Shown: positions 50,761 to 63,120 of the stretch, one piece after another
Layout of the letters: every line of letters begins with the position of its first letter
How positions within the stretch are numbered: position 1 is the first letter of the stretch
Notes under the pieces: model-generated
Databases searched by the model: none
Seen by the model: the letters and a program-made list of their open reading frames with translations, nothing else
Told to the model about the DNA's origin: nothing
Source of the DNA: Corbicula japonica
Taxonomy: Eukaryota; Mollusca; Bivalvia; Venerida; Cyrenidae
NCBI GenBank assembly: GCA_038501625.1
Contig: JAZAYU010000054.1
Coordinates: forward strand, 992,001 to 1,056,000
Reading direction: 5' to 3'
Length of the DNA stretch: 64,000 bases
Translations under genes and position numbers: made by a program

Positions 50761-51645
50761 TGTTATTGTAATAAGAATGGTACCATTATTAAATTGATTT
50801 AAAGGAATCCGTTTTTTTAAATCTACGTTTTATTTACACGAAGTGTGGTGCTGTATGTAATAAACCAAACATCATTTCATTAAAAAAACACGAAAAAAAA
50901 AACAATATTCGGTAAACTAGCCAGTCACGTTACATTGACAAGTGATTTTTAAATATTAGCAACTGTTTTACAAATGTTTATAATTCCTTGTTCCTCTTAG
51001 GAAAATTACTCACTGGAAAAATATTTCACTCGCCCATAATTGCGCTAGAATCGAAATATAAATAGTTATAACAATATCACACAGGTCAATAATGTATTGT
51101 TGACAAAATATTTGTTTTGGCATAAATAGTCCGCTGAAAATATTAGTTATATATTCATAACAACGATAAGCTATTTACTATTTACATTTGGTATATACTG
51201 AGTAGGTTGTGAAGTGAATCTAGTAGTTAAGAGTAGGCGAAAATATGAAAAAAGAACCTGCATTTATTGCATACTGTATTAGTGAAATTCTTGTATATCA
51301 CTGTCTTTTAAAAAGAACTACTGAGGCCAGAAATGTAATTTAAATTAAAGGTTTATTTGGTCCATTTATTAACATTGAGATCAGAAAGAAATGTGTTTAA
51401 ACAGAAATAGTATCCCAAAATATCACGAATCGCTCCTGGTTGTCGGATTTTATCATCATATCGCGCTGTTATAAAACGCGATGTTTCTACAATCTAAAAA
51501 ATATTGAATATTGAAATCTCTGAAAAACATAAAACCCAGCCAAAATTGCATGCACAACGCCTACGATTTTCCTTTACTGCCTTTTCGCATGCCAAACGTC
51601 TGACATTGAACCCAACCCTGTACCAACTGTATGCAACTAAAATAT

Positions 51646-51790
51646 ATATGTGGGAAATGCAACCAAAATATATCATGGAACCAAAAAGGTATACTTTGCG
51701 ATAGTTGCGATATTTGGTTTCATACCGATGGCAAAGGGATAGATGATGAAACTTACAATTAAATTATCTGACTCCAGGTTTACTTGATTC
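51646..51790 (+). pseudogene. PHD-type zinc-finger remnant of the LINE
   Basis: CGKC, then GILCDSCDIWFH, then FCQHCG after a stop and frame change: the C4-H-C3 order. The expected Cys two residues after the His is Gly (FHTDG), so one ligand is lost. Confidence 0.7.
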
Positions 51791-52269
51791 TGCCAGCACT
51801 GTGGCCCCAGTAATTACTTATCACCTCTAGTGGATTTACTAGACTCCCTCCGTGATACTACAGTATTCCTACCCCTGGCATGCATGGTGCATGATTCATC
51901 CTCGCACATGCTTTCACCCCTTTAAAAACAAGGTAATAACAGTTTTAGCCTTAACAACTCAAATACAACACATTGCCCTGTCTCACAAGCAACCTCAACG
52001 CCCAAACGAAAGAGAAAACAAAAAACTTAAATACTCCAAACGACTCACTGTACTAAACATTCACTGCAGATCCATTAAAAATAAAATACCAGACCTGCAT
52101 GTTGTGATCGAACAGGTTAAACTTGATATTATTTACTTAACTGAAACTTGGCTCAAGCCCGATTATGAACTCGGAAATCTTCCCCGATAAATTAAATTAC
52201 AATGTTTACAGAGAAGACAAAACTAATGGTCAAGGCGGGGGTGTCCTTATTGCTTTATCGAAATCCGTA

Positions 52270-52375
52270 TTAAGTCAAGAACAACTCGAGTTAAAAAAAA
52301 AACCCTTATATTGAGCCCGAGTTAAAAAAAAAACCCTTATATTGAGCCCGAGTTAAAAAAAACCCTTATGTTGTG
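52270..52375. repeat. Short A-rich tandem repeat
   Basis: Three copies of GAGTTAAAAAAAAAACCCTTA with variable A number, about 38 bp apart. Confidence 0.85.
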
Positions 52376-52430
52376 CTAGAATTAATATTACTGGAATGCG
52401 TAGCATTTATATTGGTGCATACTATAAAAA

Positions 52431-52755
52431 ATGATAGTGACTCTAGCTGGGAGCGAACAGGCACCGTCACGGCGACAGCGCCTAGCCCTGCAATTCCTGC
52501 GACGCAACCAACTGAGCTAGCCGGAACAACCCCCCAAAAGGTTGATAGGATAGCCCTGAAATACGTAACAATCACTGCATGACACCGGTAACGGGTTAAT
52601 CTACTGATAGCAGTACTGACTATATGTACGGGGAGACTTTTTACGGCCGCCACACTGCACAAATAGCGATACAGTGAATTTCAAATGATAGTGACTCTAG
52701 CTGAGAGCGAACCCGCACCGCCACGGCGACAGCGCCTAGTCCTGCAATTCCTGCA
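52431..52755 (-). mobile_element. tRNA-derived SINE with a partial second copy, inside the LINE
   Basis: Minus strand: A box TAGCTCAGTTGG (perfect), GGCTAGGCGCTGTCGCCG, B-box-like GTGCCTGTTCGCTCCC. A second head part without the A box begins 254 bp on (ATGATAGTGACTCTAGCTGA at 52685). It splits the endonuclease frame. Confidence 0.8.
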
Positions 52756-55211
52756 ATATAAGCCACGCGAGATTGATGAAGAATCTTTGAACCAGCTATG
52801 GAACTCCATGAAAAACATACCTAAAATAGTACCGTATGGCTTTAAGGGGACTTCAACATGCCAGACATTGACTGGTCAAATGAAACTCTTAAACCTAATT
52901 GCAAAAACAAACTTGCCTTTGAAAACTTCTTAGAAAACATGGTAAATGTGAATTTAGAGCAAATGGTCTAAAAACCAACCAGAAACTCAAATACCCTGGA
53001 TCTCCTTTTTACCAACATCCATCCCATGTACATTATTTATCCAACCAAAGCGTCTAATAAAGAGCTATAATAAAATCAACTGGCCTGATCTCAAGTATGA
53101 CATTAAAAAATCTGGCGAAAACTTCTTAAGAGAAAACTTTACTAAACCAGATTTAGCCTGAAACTCATTTAAGAGACACCTAATCAACTTTGCTCACTCC
53201 ATGTCCCATTGAAAATTTCCAAAACTCCTCGCTGCGACTTGCCATCGATTACCCCAAAACTCACCAGGTTTATTCACAAGAGAGACAGACTGTACAGTAA
53301 AATTAAACACTTACCCAGCCAAAATCTGAGCAATAAATACAAATTGTTAAAATCAAGTATACAAAAACAGATAAGAACGTCATATATGGTCATACATGGA
53401 AAGCATCATCTTTAACCATGACGCACAACCCGGCAGAAACAAAAAGTTCTACAAATGTATAAAATATAACAGAAACTAGAATTTTGGAGTTTTCCCCATC
53501 CCCCAAATCTGATGGTACAACCTTCACTGACCCTGTGGCTAAAGCCAAATGTTCTAAACAAACCATTTGAGTCAGTTTTCTCATGTTCACAACCACTTAC
53601 CCTAAAACAATTATGTTCAGGATTAGCTAAACGTCCCACTTCCATCATGGATGAAATCGTGATTACCACTGAAGGGGTGGACAAACTACTATTAGGCCTG
53701 TCTCCAAATATGGCATCAGGTCTAGATGAAATTTCCCCTAAAGTATTAAAGGAGCTACATAATGAAATACCGCCAATCCTTACCCATATTTTCCAGCTGT
53801 CTCTTACATCTGGCGTGGTCCCAAAAGACTGGAGAAAAGCAACGGTATTTAAAAAGGGGCCAAAAATTAATGCTAGTAACTACAGACTTATATCTCTTAC
53901 ATGTATAGCATCGAAACTTATGGAACATATAATTCTCTCCAATCTTATGAAATTTTTTTATAAAAATAATATCCTCAGCCCATTCAAACATCGCTTCAGA
54001 TTCAAACACAGCACGAATGCGAAGTTCTGAGGATTACTAGAAAAAGAGTCCCATTATTTACCCATATAAGCTTCATAATTTTGAGTTGAAAACTATATCC
54101 GCTGCAAAATGCTTAGGTGTTACCATATCAAAAGATCTGAACTGGTCCCAGCATATTGAAAACATTTCTGCAAAAACTTCATCATCCATCCGCTTTATTA
54201 AACGAAACATTAAAACAAACAATCGTAAAGTCAAAGAGGTTGCATACAACACATAATTATGTTCGTCCACAGTTGGAATATTGTTCGAGCCCTTGGCATC
54301 CCTGGCAGAAAAAATTGACCTACAAAATTTAACGCGAACAGAGATCAGCGGCCAGATATGTACTAATTAATTTTGATTATCAAAGTATTGTAACCCAAAT
54401 GTTATGCACCCTAAAGTGGAACACCGGTGCCTCTACAATTCCTTCATCTTTTTCTACCAGATTAGAAGTCAAGCCGTTGCTGTTGACCAGATTTACCTCA
54501 TCCCTACTAGAAACCTCAACTAACTTATCCCTCAGTCTCGGTCCTAATACCACTCTAATTCCTACTTTCTCAGAACCATCAGATACTGGAATAACTTCTC
54601 TCCCTACATCAAATCAAGTCCCAGCCTCAACAGCTTGTTCTAAACGCTGTAAACTCTGCTTTTAACTGTAACATACTGTTCTTTTATCTTTTACCGAACA
54701 AGACTAACAGTCTAAATACTGTCCTTGCATTTTTTCTTTAACACACTGTTCCCTGACAGCGTCTCTCAAATAATCAGAAATTGATTGTTGAGGAGTATCT
54801 AGCAGATTTAGATGTAGACGAAAATGACATTTTTAGTTAATAAAGTTTTCATTTCAGTAAAAAGGTGACCCCGCAAAAGACTCAATAAAACTTTTAAAAT
54901 CACTGAAAGGTTTCTATTTAATTTCATATTTGAATACTTTGGTTATATATCGATCATCCTGCAAAGTTTCATTCAAATCTAAACAGGTCAAAATTTTTGA
55001 CTTTTTTTTAAACTATGCAATCGTCTTTAAATAATCGGGCAGTATCGGTGTGAATATTGCAAAATCCCGGACTATTTTACTTCTGTCATTTGAATATGAA
55101 CAGACACTTTCGGTTTTGAATAAACTTATATGTAAGCATTGCATTTATTATTTTTCATAACTTACAGCGTTGATTATTTTAAAATGTTTAATTAAATTTA
55201 GGCGAATAATT

Positions 55212-55233
55212 GTCGGTCATCCTGATGACCGAC
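55212..55233. repeat. 22-bp palindrome, copy 1 of 3
   Basis: GTCGGTCATC, spacer CT, GATGACCGAC, followed by ATATTATAATCGACCAAAC. Other copies at 61220 and 61425. Confidence 0.9.
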
Positions 55234-55460
55234 ATATTATAATCGACCAAACTTGAGATCTTTAGTCTGAACACCGTTAACACTGATATAACGGTCCCTA
55301 CGGAACGGAATTTAGACTATGGCGTCGGTTTCTAAGACGTATGCAAAAAGATACTCTAGAGGCTGATGTTTGATTGCTTGTAATGGACCAAACTGGAACA
55401 AAAAGGTACTGTAGAGACTGAGAGACTGATGTTTTAACATTGTAGTTACGGCTAATCAGA

Positions 55461-55661
55461 ATGTTAGCTGATATTAGAATGGACCAAATTTGAACTTTGA
55501 TGGGTCACACCAATCTCCTTCGCAGAGTTGTCGTTCCTTACACTCATTCATTGAGCCTTTCGCAGAGATGTAAAGTGAGTGTAAGGAACGACAACTCTGC
55601 GAAGGAGATTGGTTTGACCCATCAAAGTTCAAATTTGGTCCATTCTAATATCAGCTAACAT
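55461..55661. mobile_element. Foldback element with 86-bp arms
   Basis: Arms 55461-55546 and 55576-55661 are complementary except for one base, around a 29-bp loop. The arm ends ATGTTAGCTGATATTAG and CTAATATCAGCTAACAT. It ends 17 bp before the TIR exon. Confidence 0.95.
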
Positions 55662-55678
55662 AAATGTTTCATCTGCAG

Positions 55679-55789
55679 GTTTGGATGGACATTGACCAGA
55701 TGGGAGGATCAACACTTCAGGCCATGGCGGACGCTGTAGAGGGTGCCGATGTTTTTCTCATGGCAATGTCTAACAAATATGCAGAGCTG
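55679..55789 (+). CDS. Isolated TIR-domain exon (fragment)
   Basis: Acceptor TTTCATCTGCAG, donor G|GTTATT, 37 codons in phase 0. Encodes VWMDIDQMGGSTLQAMADAV then EGADVFLMAMSNKYAEL. The W-D-D-GGST-L-AMA-AVE-A-V-MS-KY pattern is the central strand-helix part of TIR domains common in invertebrate immune-type and signalling proteins. I did not find the preceding strand or the following SPNC-RTE-type exon, so this is either part of a gene with distant exons or a stray copy. Confidence 0.6.
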
Positions 55790-56949
55790 GTTATTATTTG
55801 CATACAATATACCTGTTCACAAAATACAGTAAACCCCTCATATTGGCAGTAAAGTGGCATTTTTATAGGTAAAATTTTAAAATTTGCGGTTTTCAATTGT
55901 CTTAAATCACTTTTATTTACAATTCTATATTTTTGTTGGGATTTTAAATTTGTAGACTGACCTAACCAAAATAATCCAAACAATTAGTTCCCAACTAATA
56001 TTGAGAAGTTCTGTGCTTTTTTTGGCCAATATAAGGCTTTTGTTTGATTTGATTTTCAAAATCAGCATGCAGATTATTAGCTCACTGTTTAGCGAATCTG
56101 CCCCTGAGTCTAAAATTTACTAGCAGTCTTTCAGAAAAGACTTTAAACCGAGGTTCAGTGTAGCGGTGCTAGACACCAGGAACTTAAAAGATTATGGACG
56201 ATTCTGGAATCGGAAAGTCCCCTGTATCCTCCAAAATCCTACAATGACTAACACTCTTCTGGAGGTGTCACTGATAATGGTCTTCCAGTAGCAATAATAA
56301 ATTAATCTAAATACAAACATGATTTTCAAATTATTTTAGAGGCAGAGTACGCATATCAACTACGCAAGAAAATATAAATAAATGGTGTTTGTTTATGACA
56401 TAGACAATGTCCTGAAATCATCTTGAACCTGTTTCCTGTCATTTGGAATATAATGTGCTTACGGTAAGTAGTGAAAAAAAATTTCTATCTTACACTGGTA
56501 AAAATGAATATCCTCAATTTATTGCATTATATCAATGCATGCAGGCATGCAGCTTTTGAACAAAACCTCAACAGAAAAATGGCAGTCATTTATTGCATTT
56601 TAAGTGATATATAAGCTGATGATATTATTTATTAATTAATTTATTTATTTTTGTTTTTTATCTATTTATTCATTTATTTTTATCAACTTTCTCTTCCACA
56701 GTTAGTAATTAGTAACATTTTCTCCTTGATTAAAGATGCCTTGTTACATTTGAGGACAAAAATATTAAGTGTTTTTAAATGTCAAAATTTATAGTTTAAT
56801 CTGCAGAAGACCTGTAAAAAAAAGTTAATTTGATGTAATATTCCTACACAGTCAATGTACAGTTTGTCAACCAGTTCCGGTTATGAACCAGTTCCGGTTA
56901 ACTTTTTTATTTCCAATCCCATGAAAGAAATATATCAGTAAAACGAGTG

Positions 56950-57480
56950 AAAATGCTAATCAATCCAAATGGAGTTTAACTTGTAAAAGATTTCAGGGGA
57001 TCCCGGTGACCCAAATGTCTGCTTCCCCATACGCATGCAATATAATGGATCTGGATTCGGTCTTGGGATACTAAACAATAACATTATTTTGACAAGTACA
57101 GTAAGGTAGACAACACAAGCACTATCATTTCTATGTAAGGGCGGTCTTTTAGAATATACTGCAAACAATGCAAAACCAGCCTTTAAAGTAGTGAAATAGT
57201 TGTGAAGAATTTTCAGAACAGTGGCATAACGACAATTTCTTTGATGATAGATTAATTTAAATACAAATAGTGCTTCTTGAGTTTCTGTAATAGTTTCAGA
57301 GAAAATCGTTCAAACAAAAACAAAAGATATGAGCAGCATAAAGCTTAAGTGAAAATAAAATTAAAGCACCAGCATCCTAATTTATTGTTTACTGTCTTCT
57401 AACGCTCGTCAACTTTAAGTTTGACGAGATCTGCTGACCCAACTAAAACTACACTTTAAGAATGTTGGTAATGGATACTG
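56950..57480. repeat. Dispersed repeat, copy 1
   Basis: About 500 bp nearly identical to 63490-64000 (for example GTAGACAACACAAGCACT, GTTTCAGAGAAAATCGTTC, AACTAAAACTACACTTTA). Holds the hairpin CTCGTCAAC / GTTTGACGAG. Confidence 0.9.
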
Positions 57481-58214
57481 AATATTACAAGCATCGCTTT
57501 TCTGCTCACTTTACAAATAAGCATCGACTGAGGAATGTTCTATGGTACCTCTTTGAGCATTCGCGTTAATGTAACATATTCATCCGATTCGCTGGTGCTT
57601 AAACAACGTCATTACGAGTATTTCTACACGGCCTGAATAAAAAAAATATGTCTACTAGAGAATCAAGACACAACAATTCGTGTTTTCACCGGCCTCTTAT
57701 ATTTTTATTGATACCGAAATAAGGAAGTCAGTAACATTAAGAATCTGTGTATGCATAACGTTTTTTCGTTTTAGCATAAAATTGCACCGCTGTTTCGGTC
57801 GGATGCGTGTATGTTGAACAACTATAATTGGAGATACTGATCATTATATACCCTAAAATCAATTAGATGAAACCAAATGTAATGGAATATGTGGGTGAAA
57901 AAAGGAGCTTGTGTTGTAAAATTTCAAATCTTCCTCTTCATAATTTGACTGAATTGATCGCGGACTGTTTCGGTCTAATGGGTCTTAGATAAACAACTTG
58001 ATTAAGAGATATTAATATTTCTGTCGCCTTGCTATCAGTGAGATTTAAAAACATGTATATTCAACTATAGTTTTCAATATGCTTTGAACTTATTTGAATC
58101 AATGGCTACTAGAACAAACAAATATTTTATATAATAAAACGTAATAGCTTTCTCCTCAATATTTCGTGGAGTTAAAGCAAAAATGTTTAAGTGATATGAA
58201 ATAAAGAAGCAGGG
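57481..58214. other. AT-rich stretch with nothing recognisable
   Basis: No frame, terminal repeat or RNA motif was seen. Confidence 0.5.
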
Positions 58215-58356
58215 CTAAAGGTTATAAAACTGAGAGTGGAAACAAGTTTCAAATCTCAAGGATCTGATTGGCTGAAATGGCGACTGGTCGCCATTTCAGC
58301 CAATCAGATGCTTGAGATTTGAGACTGGTTTCCATGCTCAGTTTTATAACCTTGGG
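58215..58356. mobile_element. Hairpin MITE, copy 2
   Basis: Same design as 21326-21472: AGGTTATAAAACT ... AGTTTTATAACCT around TGGCGACTGGTCGCCA and GATTGGCTGAAATGG. Confidence 0.9.
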
Positions 58357-59090
58357 CACAGATCTGACATTTTCATTTCTACCTCTCGATTTGAAGGAAT
58401 CAATAACCAATAAATCTTCTTTACCAATAGTGCGTTAACGGACCGGTGTTCAAAAAATTTACAGTCGTCATGTAGCAGAAATACGAAATGGCAAAACTAT
58501 GCCACCATATTTAAAACTGATCAATTTTGTTGCGCATGTCTTTATAATTTCATGTCAGATCATGAAATTTATTTTTGAACAAATGCGATAGGATATTGTA
58601 TATAAAGCGTCAGTGTTAATGCTGAGTTGCATGGATAAAGTTACAGTCTAAACAAGGTATTTTCATTGTAACCGTTTTTCGTTATAATTAAGGGAAAGCT
58701 GCCTATTCACCATGTCTAGTCTTTAAAAATGTTAAGTCTTTGGTATATTAACTGATCAATGGTGTACAAATATTAACGGCGTTTGGCGTGCATCGAAATA
58801 ACAACTTGGCGTAAAATATGCTGATATTATACAGTGAGCCGTTACAGATAAAGTGAATTGGTATAAAATTTCAACATGTATTTGCAGTGACCTAATTCGA
58901 AACCGAAAGTAGGAACTAAATGTGAATGCAGAACTGTGAACTCCTTTTAAGACACTTGAATAAAACTGATATAAGTGTATTTTTTCTGCAACGATATTTT
59001 AATCATACGGACTTAGTTTTCATGTGTAACTGAGGTTTTTGGGAAAGGTTGTGTGCTAGAAGCTAGATCAATGTTAGTGTGAATTTCTCC

Positions 59091-60755
59091 CATTCTAACA
59101 TGTTCTCATAATAACATTGTCTCTTTAATTGATTAAATAGACCCTGATCATAGACACTTGTTTAGGGGTCATTTGCTGGCCCTATAATGCCTATAGAGCT
59201 ATATAGGCCTATATATAGGCTTACAGGTCTCTAGATCCAAAAGTGGGCAATTTCAGGAAATAAACAGATGATCTACAGCATGAGATACAACTACAATCAC
59301 TTAGAACACAAAATAGCCCAGTTTGAAAAAAATACCCGTTCACCTATAATTAACCACTCTGGTGCGAGTCGTTATTAAATGTGGGGCGAATCGTTATTAC
59401 AATGGGGCGAATCGTGATAGGGCGAATCGAGAGTGGGGCGAATCGTTATATTACCGCAGAGATAGCCTTCTGCTTTTTCTGACTCCGCCTACCTTTATAA
59501 CGTAAAGGAAGTAAGCGCATGCGCATACCAAAAATGTGGTGGCGAAAAGACGTCACATTCGGTCTACGTGAAATTTTGAAAAATCCTTGACTGACATTGG
59601 CTCACAAATAAATGCAAACACCAATTCATGACAAAAGTTATTATAAACTAAAAAAAAAATAACGCACGATCTTTTATCAAAAGTCAATCCTCAGACTATT
59701 AGCTATTATTGATCAAGTGATGTACTATCAGAAACGATATAATAGATAGAGTTCACATGTACCAAATGTTCAAACTGATATTGAATTGAGATACAGTGTA
59801 TGCCTCGTGATTATTTTGTTTAAACTTGTTGTATTCATGAATTTATTCCAGTTTAAAGACATAAAAATGAATTTGCTCTATTCAATTTCTTCATGTGGAT
59901 CGAAATCCTTCAAAAGACTTATTTGTTATAGGACTATTTCCTTAGTATAAGTGTAAATAGAGCATATAATAATATAGTGATTGAAATTTATTTTGAGCCA
60001 TGCATTCATATATCAGAATTTGTACAAACCTTAATTCTCATCATGCGGCGTGTCTGAATTTGTCGCTTTTAAGATCGAATAGCTAATTACTTTTTGTCAA
60101 TGATTCGATTGTGGACAAATAAATTTCGTTTACTGTTTTAAGTTTTAGAACTAAGCATAGCATACAAAGTCAGAAGAAGGGGGAAATGATTAAAGTCGTG
60201 ATTTGATATTAGATTTGTTGGGTGATGGTGAGCTTCTAATGCTGATTAATCAAATCGAGCCAAAAATATTTTGATGTTTTCTCTTTTGTTGGCTTTTGAT
60301 TTTTTTTCATCTATTTCATTATCAAAGTAGTGTTTTTAAGCCGTGTGAGGGGCTGTAAAACGTCGCCCCGTATAATCAATCAGTGCTGTTATCAGTTTCG
60401 CCCTTTTAAGGCCGCGGAGCAGAATATTTATATTGTGAAAATATTGAGTTGCGCTGAACCCGGGGGTAAGCGGGGTGCGCAGTAATATGCATTTCCATTA
60501 CTGCTCATGCACAGGTTTATTCAGACTTAACCTACAATATTTTGATATTTTTTGTCGTTTGGAGGCTTTTAGTGTTTCATGTGGTAAAACTACTTACAAA
60601 TGAAACTTTAGCGGTCGAACCAGTTCAACGTTTTTTATTGACCAAGGATCGCTGCCACACAGGTTTTTCCTCAGAAGTCAGATATGATCCAATTGTGTTT
60701 TTTAGATGATAAAATTACATGATTCACATTCTAACATGTTCTCATAATAACATTG
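59091..60755. other. Segment bounded by a 29-bp direct repeat; otherwise unassigned
   Basis: CATTCTAACATGTTCTCATA plus ATAACATTG occurs at 59091-59119 and 60727-60755. Inside are four GGGCGAATCGT-like repeats (59380-59450) and a reversed copy of the GCAGTAAT hairpin family (60455-60540). No gene seen. Confidence 0.55.
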
Positions 60756-61219
60756 GAACGAAAACATTTTCAGTCCGACAGTTGTTTTACAAATATATGA
60801 CCATTTAGGCGACGGCTATTTCGACCGTTAAATACCTTATTATTTATTTTGAGGCATGTATGTAAATAACATTTATTTTTCATACAAGCCTCGAAAATTA
60901 AAAAAAAACCTATAAACATTTGATAAATTATACCCTAACAGTTGTAATTTGTGTACGCATTTGCTTTTATGAAATAAAATGGTGGCTTGTTTTACTGCAG
61001 AATTTAAATAGAAAATATTTGAATAATATTTGGTATTCCCTCTTATTTGTGACTCAATGACAATCGAGGCCTTGTTAACATTTTGTAGCTCAATAATAGA
61101 GCTTTTCAAACAGGGAAGACAGTGGAAACAGTCTATTTTTGTAGAGCACAATTCTTCCGGTCCGCAAGAATTATTCGTCTGGTTTCCGAAGATCGCGCAT
61201 GTGCGATGTAACCTTAATT

Positions 61220-61446
61220 GTCGGTCATCCTGATGACCGACATATTATAATCGACCAAACTTGAGATCTTTAGCCTGAACACCGGTTAACAGTGACTCAC
61301 GTTCCAGACGGAACGGATAATTTAGACTATGTCACCTGTTTCTAAGACGCATGCAAAAGGGTAGTGTATAGGCTGATGTTTGATTGACATTTAGAAAAGA
61401 CGTTTACCAGAAAAGACATTAATTGTCGGTCATCCTGATGACCGAC
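61220..61446. repeat. Direct repeat carrying the 22-bp palindrome, copies 2 and 3
   Basis: Palindromes at 61220-61241 and 61425-61446, 205 bp apart, each followed by ATATTATAAT(C/G)GACCAAACTTGA, and then ACACCGGTTAACAG. Confidence 0.88.
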
Positions 61447-62260
61447 ATATTATAATGGACCAAACTTGAACTTTGAAGAGTAACACCGGTTAACAGCGGC
61501 ACCGGACGTGGTCACTTTAGACAAAGCCACCCGTCTAAAGCTTGAGAATGCTATTCCGTTCCTCCTTTTTGCAAGAAAACTCTTCTAAATGTTGATGAAA
61601 CAATATTCGGACATTGTATTTACTGCAAATCAGAAATTGAGTTCATCTATAACGACATGTTAAATTTTGTAAACATACGTCTGTTGTATTTTCTACAAGG
61701 CTTAGAAATAATTTTATGCGTCTTTTTTTAGAAAGTCACGTGATGCAAACCTTTATAGCAAAATATTAGTCGCATATAAGTTGAGCTGATACTTTATTTG
61801 AATCAAACAACTGTTCGGGATGATGCCATATATAAAATAGATTCGTTCCGTTATCTTGATTTTGTTCGTCAAAAGCAAGACATTGTTTATGGATTTCTGA
61901 GAGACTAACGAATATCCGGGAAAGGCTGTCTGTAAACAAATGTTTACAAAAAGCTAGTCGGTCATTAGCATAACCTTATAACAAAAAAAACAACAACAAC
62001 AACACATGACACAGAGGTTAAAACTTTTAGCCACTTTGAAATAGAAGAGCTTAATTTCTAAATGGATGTCATACAAAAAATGTTTACTTATATATATTTC
62101 CTTTTTTCAAGGAATGCATTTAAGCTGGTGATAAATCTTACCATTTTGCAAACATTATTAATAATCGACTTGAAGTACCAAAATTGTAAGGTTTGTCAAA
62201 CACTATTTCTTCGTCTAACACTTTTTGTCAGAAAGTGTAGAAAAACAACGAAAATAAAAT

Positions 62261-62560
62261 AGATGAAAAGGGAAATAAAGCTGTAATTGTATTTGTGGTG
62301 GGGGGATGAGCAGCCTGACAGGGACTCAAAAATATTGTATTTACTATTTACTATTCTGATCTTCAACAATTTCGTTAGAATGCTGGTATTACTAGATGAA
62401 ATAGATGAAAAGGGAAATAAAGCTGTAATTGTATTTGTTGGGGGGGGGGGGGGGGGGGGAGGGGAGAGATGAGCAGTCTGACAGGGACTCAAAAATATTG
62501 TATTTACTATTTACTATTCTGATCTTCAACATTTTCGTTAGAATGCTGGTATTGCTAGAA
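62261..62560. repeat. Tandem duplication with G20 tract
   Basis: AGATGAAAAGGGAAATAAAG begins at 62261 and again at 62403. The second copy has 20 consecutive G at 62440-62459 where the first has GGTGGGGGG. Confidence 0.93.
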
Positions 62561-62684
62561 CTTAAGAACTTCAACATGTAATATATTGCTGGTTCTCGCA
62601 TATTTTCTTGTTTTCAACTAGGTTTTTGAAAAAAACAACAACAGGTTATTAAAATAGTGTTCGTCGTTGGGCGGGCGGGCGTCA

Positions 62685-63120
62685 AGCTGGTTGGTTTCCG
62701 GCGATTAACTTGGGTTCGGTTCATGGTATTGACATGAAACTTGGTGTATAGTAAGAACAGGTGGATGGCTTGCTTAGGATTGCTTTTGGGGTCGGTCCGT
62801 CAAAGGTCAAGGTAACCGTTACTAAAAAAAGAATTTGGTTTCCGGCGATTAACTTGAGTTCGGTTCATCGTATTGACATGAAACTTGGCGTATAGTATGA
62901 ACGTGTAGAGAGCTCGTTTTGGATTGCTGATGGCAGGGTTTGCACAGATCTGGAAAAGTCATGGAAGAAGAGTATTGGCTGGAAAATTCATGGAATGTTG
63001 ATTTTAACTTGTGGAGAGCTCGATTGGGATTGATGATTGCAAGGTTTGCACAGATCTTGAAAAGTCATGGAAAACGAGTATTGTCTGGAAAATTCATGGA
63101 ATCTTGATTATTTGGATTTT
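62685..63120. repeat. Two short tandem duplications
   Basis: GGTTTCCGGCGATTAACTTG at 62691 and 62838; GCAAGGTTTGCACAGATCT-like blocks about 110 bp apart near 62935 and 63045, with ATGGAA-AGAGTATTG-CTGG. Confidence 0.85.

Larger units (their letters stand above)
51480..54850 (+). mobile_element. Heavily broken LINE with PHD-finger remnant
   Basis: In order: PHD-type finger (51646-51790); AP endonuclease start with LNIHCRSIKNK and LTETWLKPDY (52050-52165); an interruption by a SINE (52431-52755); endonuclease resumption with KPREIDEESLNQLW and then NTLDLLFTNIHP in another frame; an RT N-terminus with SGLDEISPKVLKELH and NYRLISLTCIASKLME (53720-53930); and thumb-region ASKCLGVTISKDLNWSQHI (about 54100-54155). 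The YxDD-bearing palm is deleted near 54030. Many stops and frameshifts. Confidence 0.85.

Noticed and set aside
56100..56290. Possible further exon after the TIR exon
   Set aside because: No frame with TIR-like residues and no convincing acceptor/donor pair; left unassigned.
62196..62601. Pro-rich minus-strand frames
   Set aside because: They translate the G20 tract and the surrounding tandem duplication.
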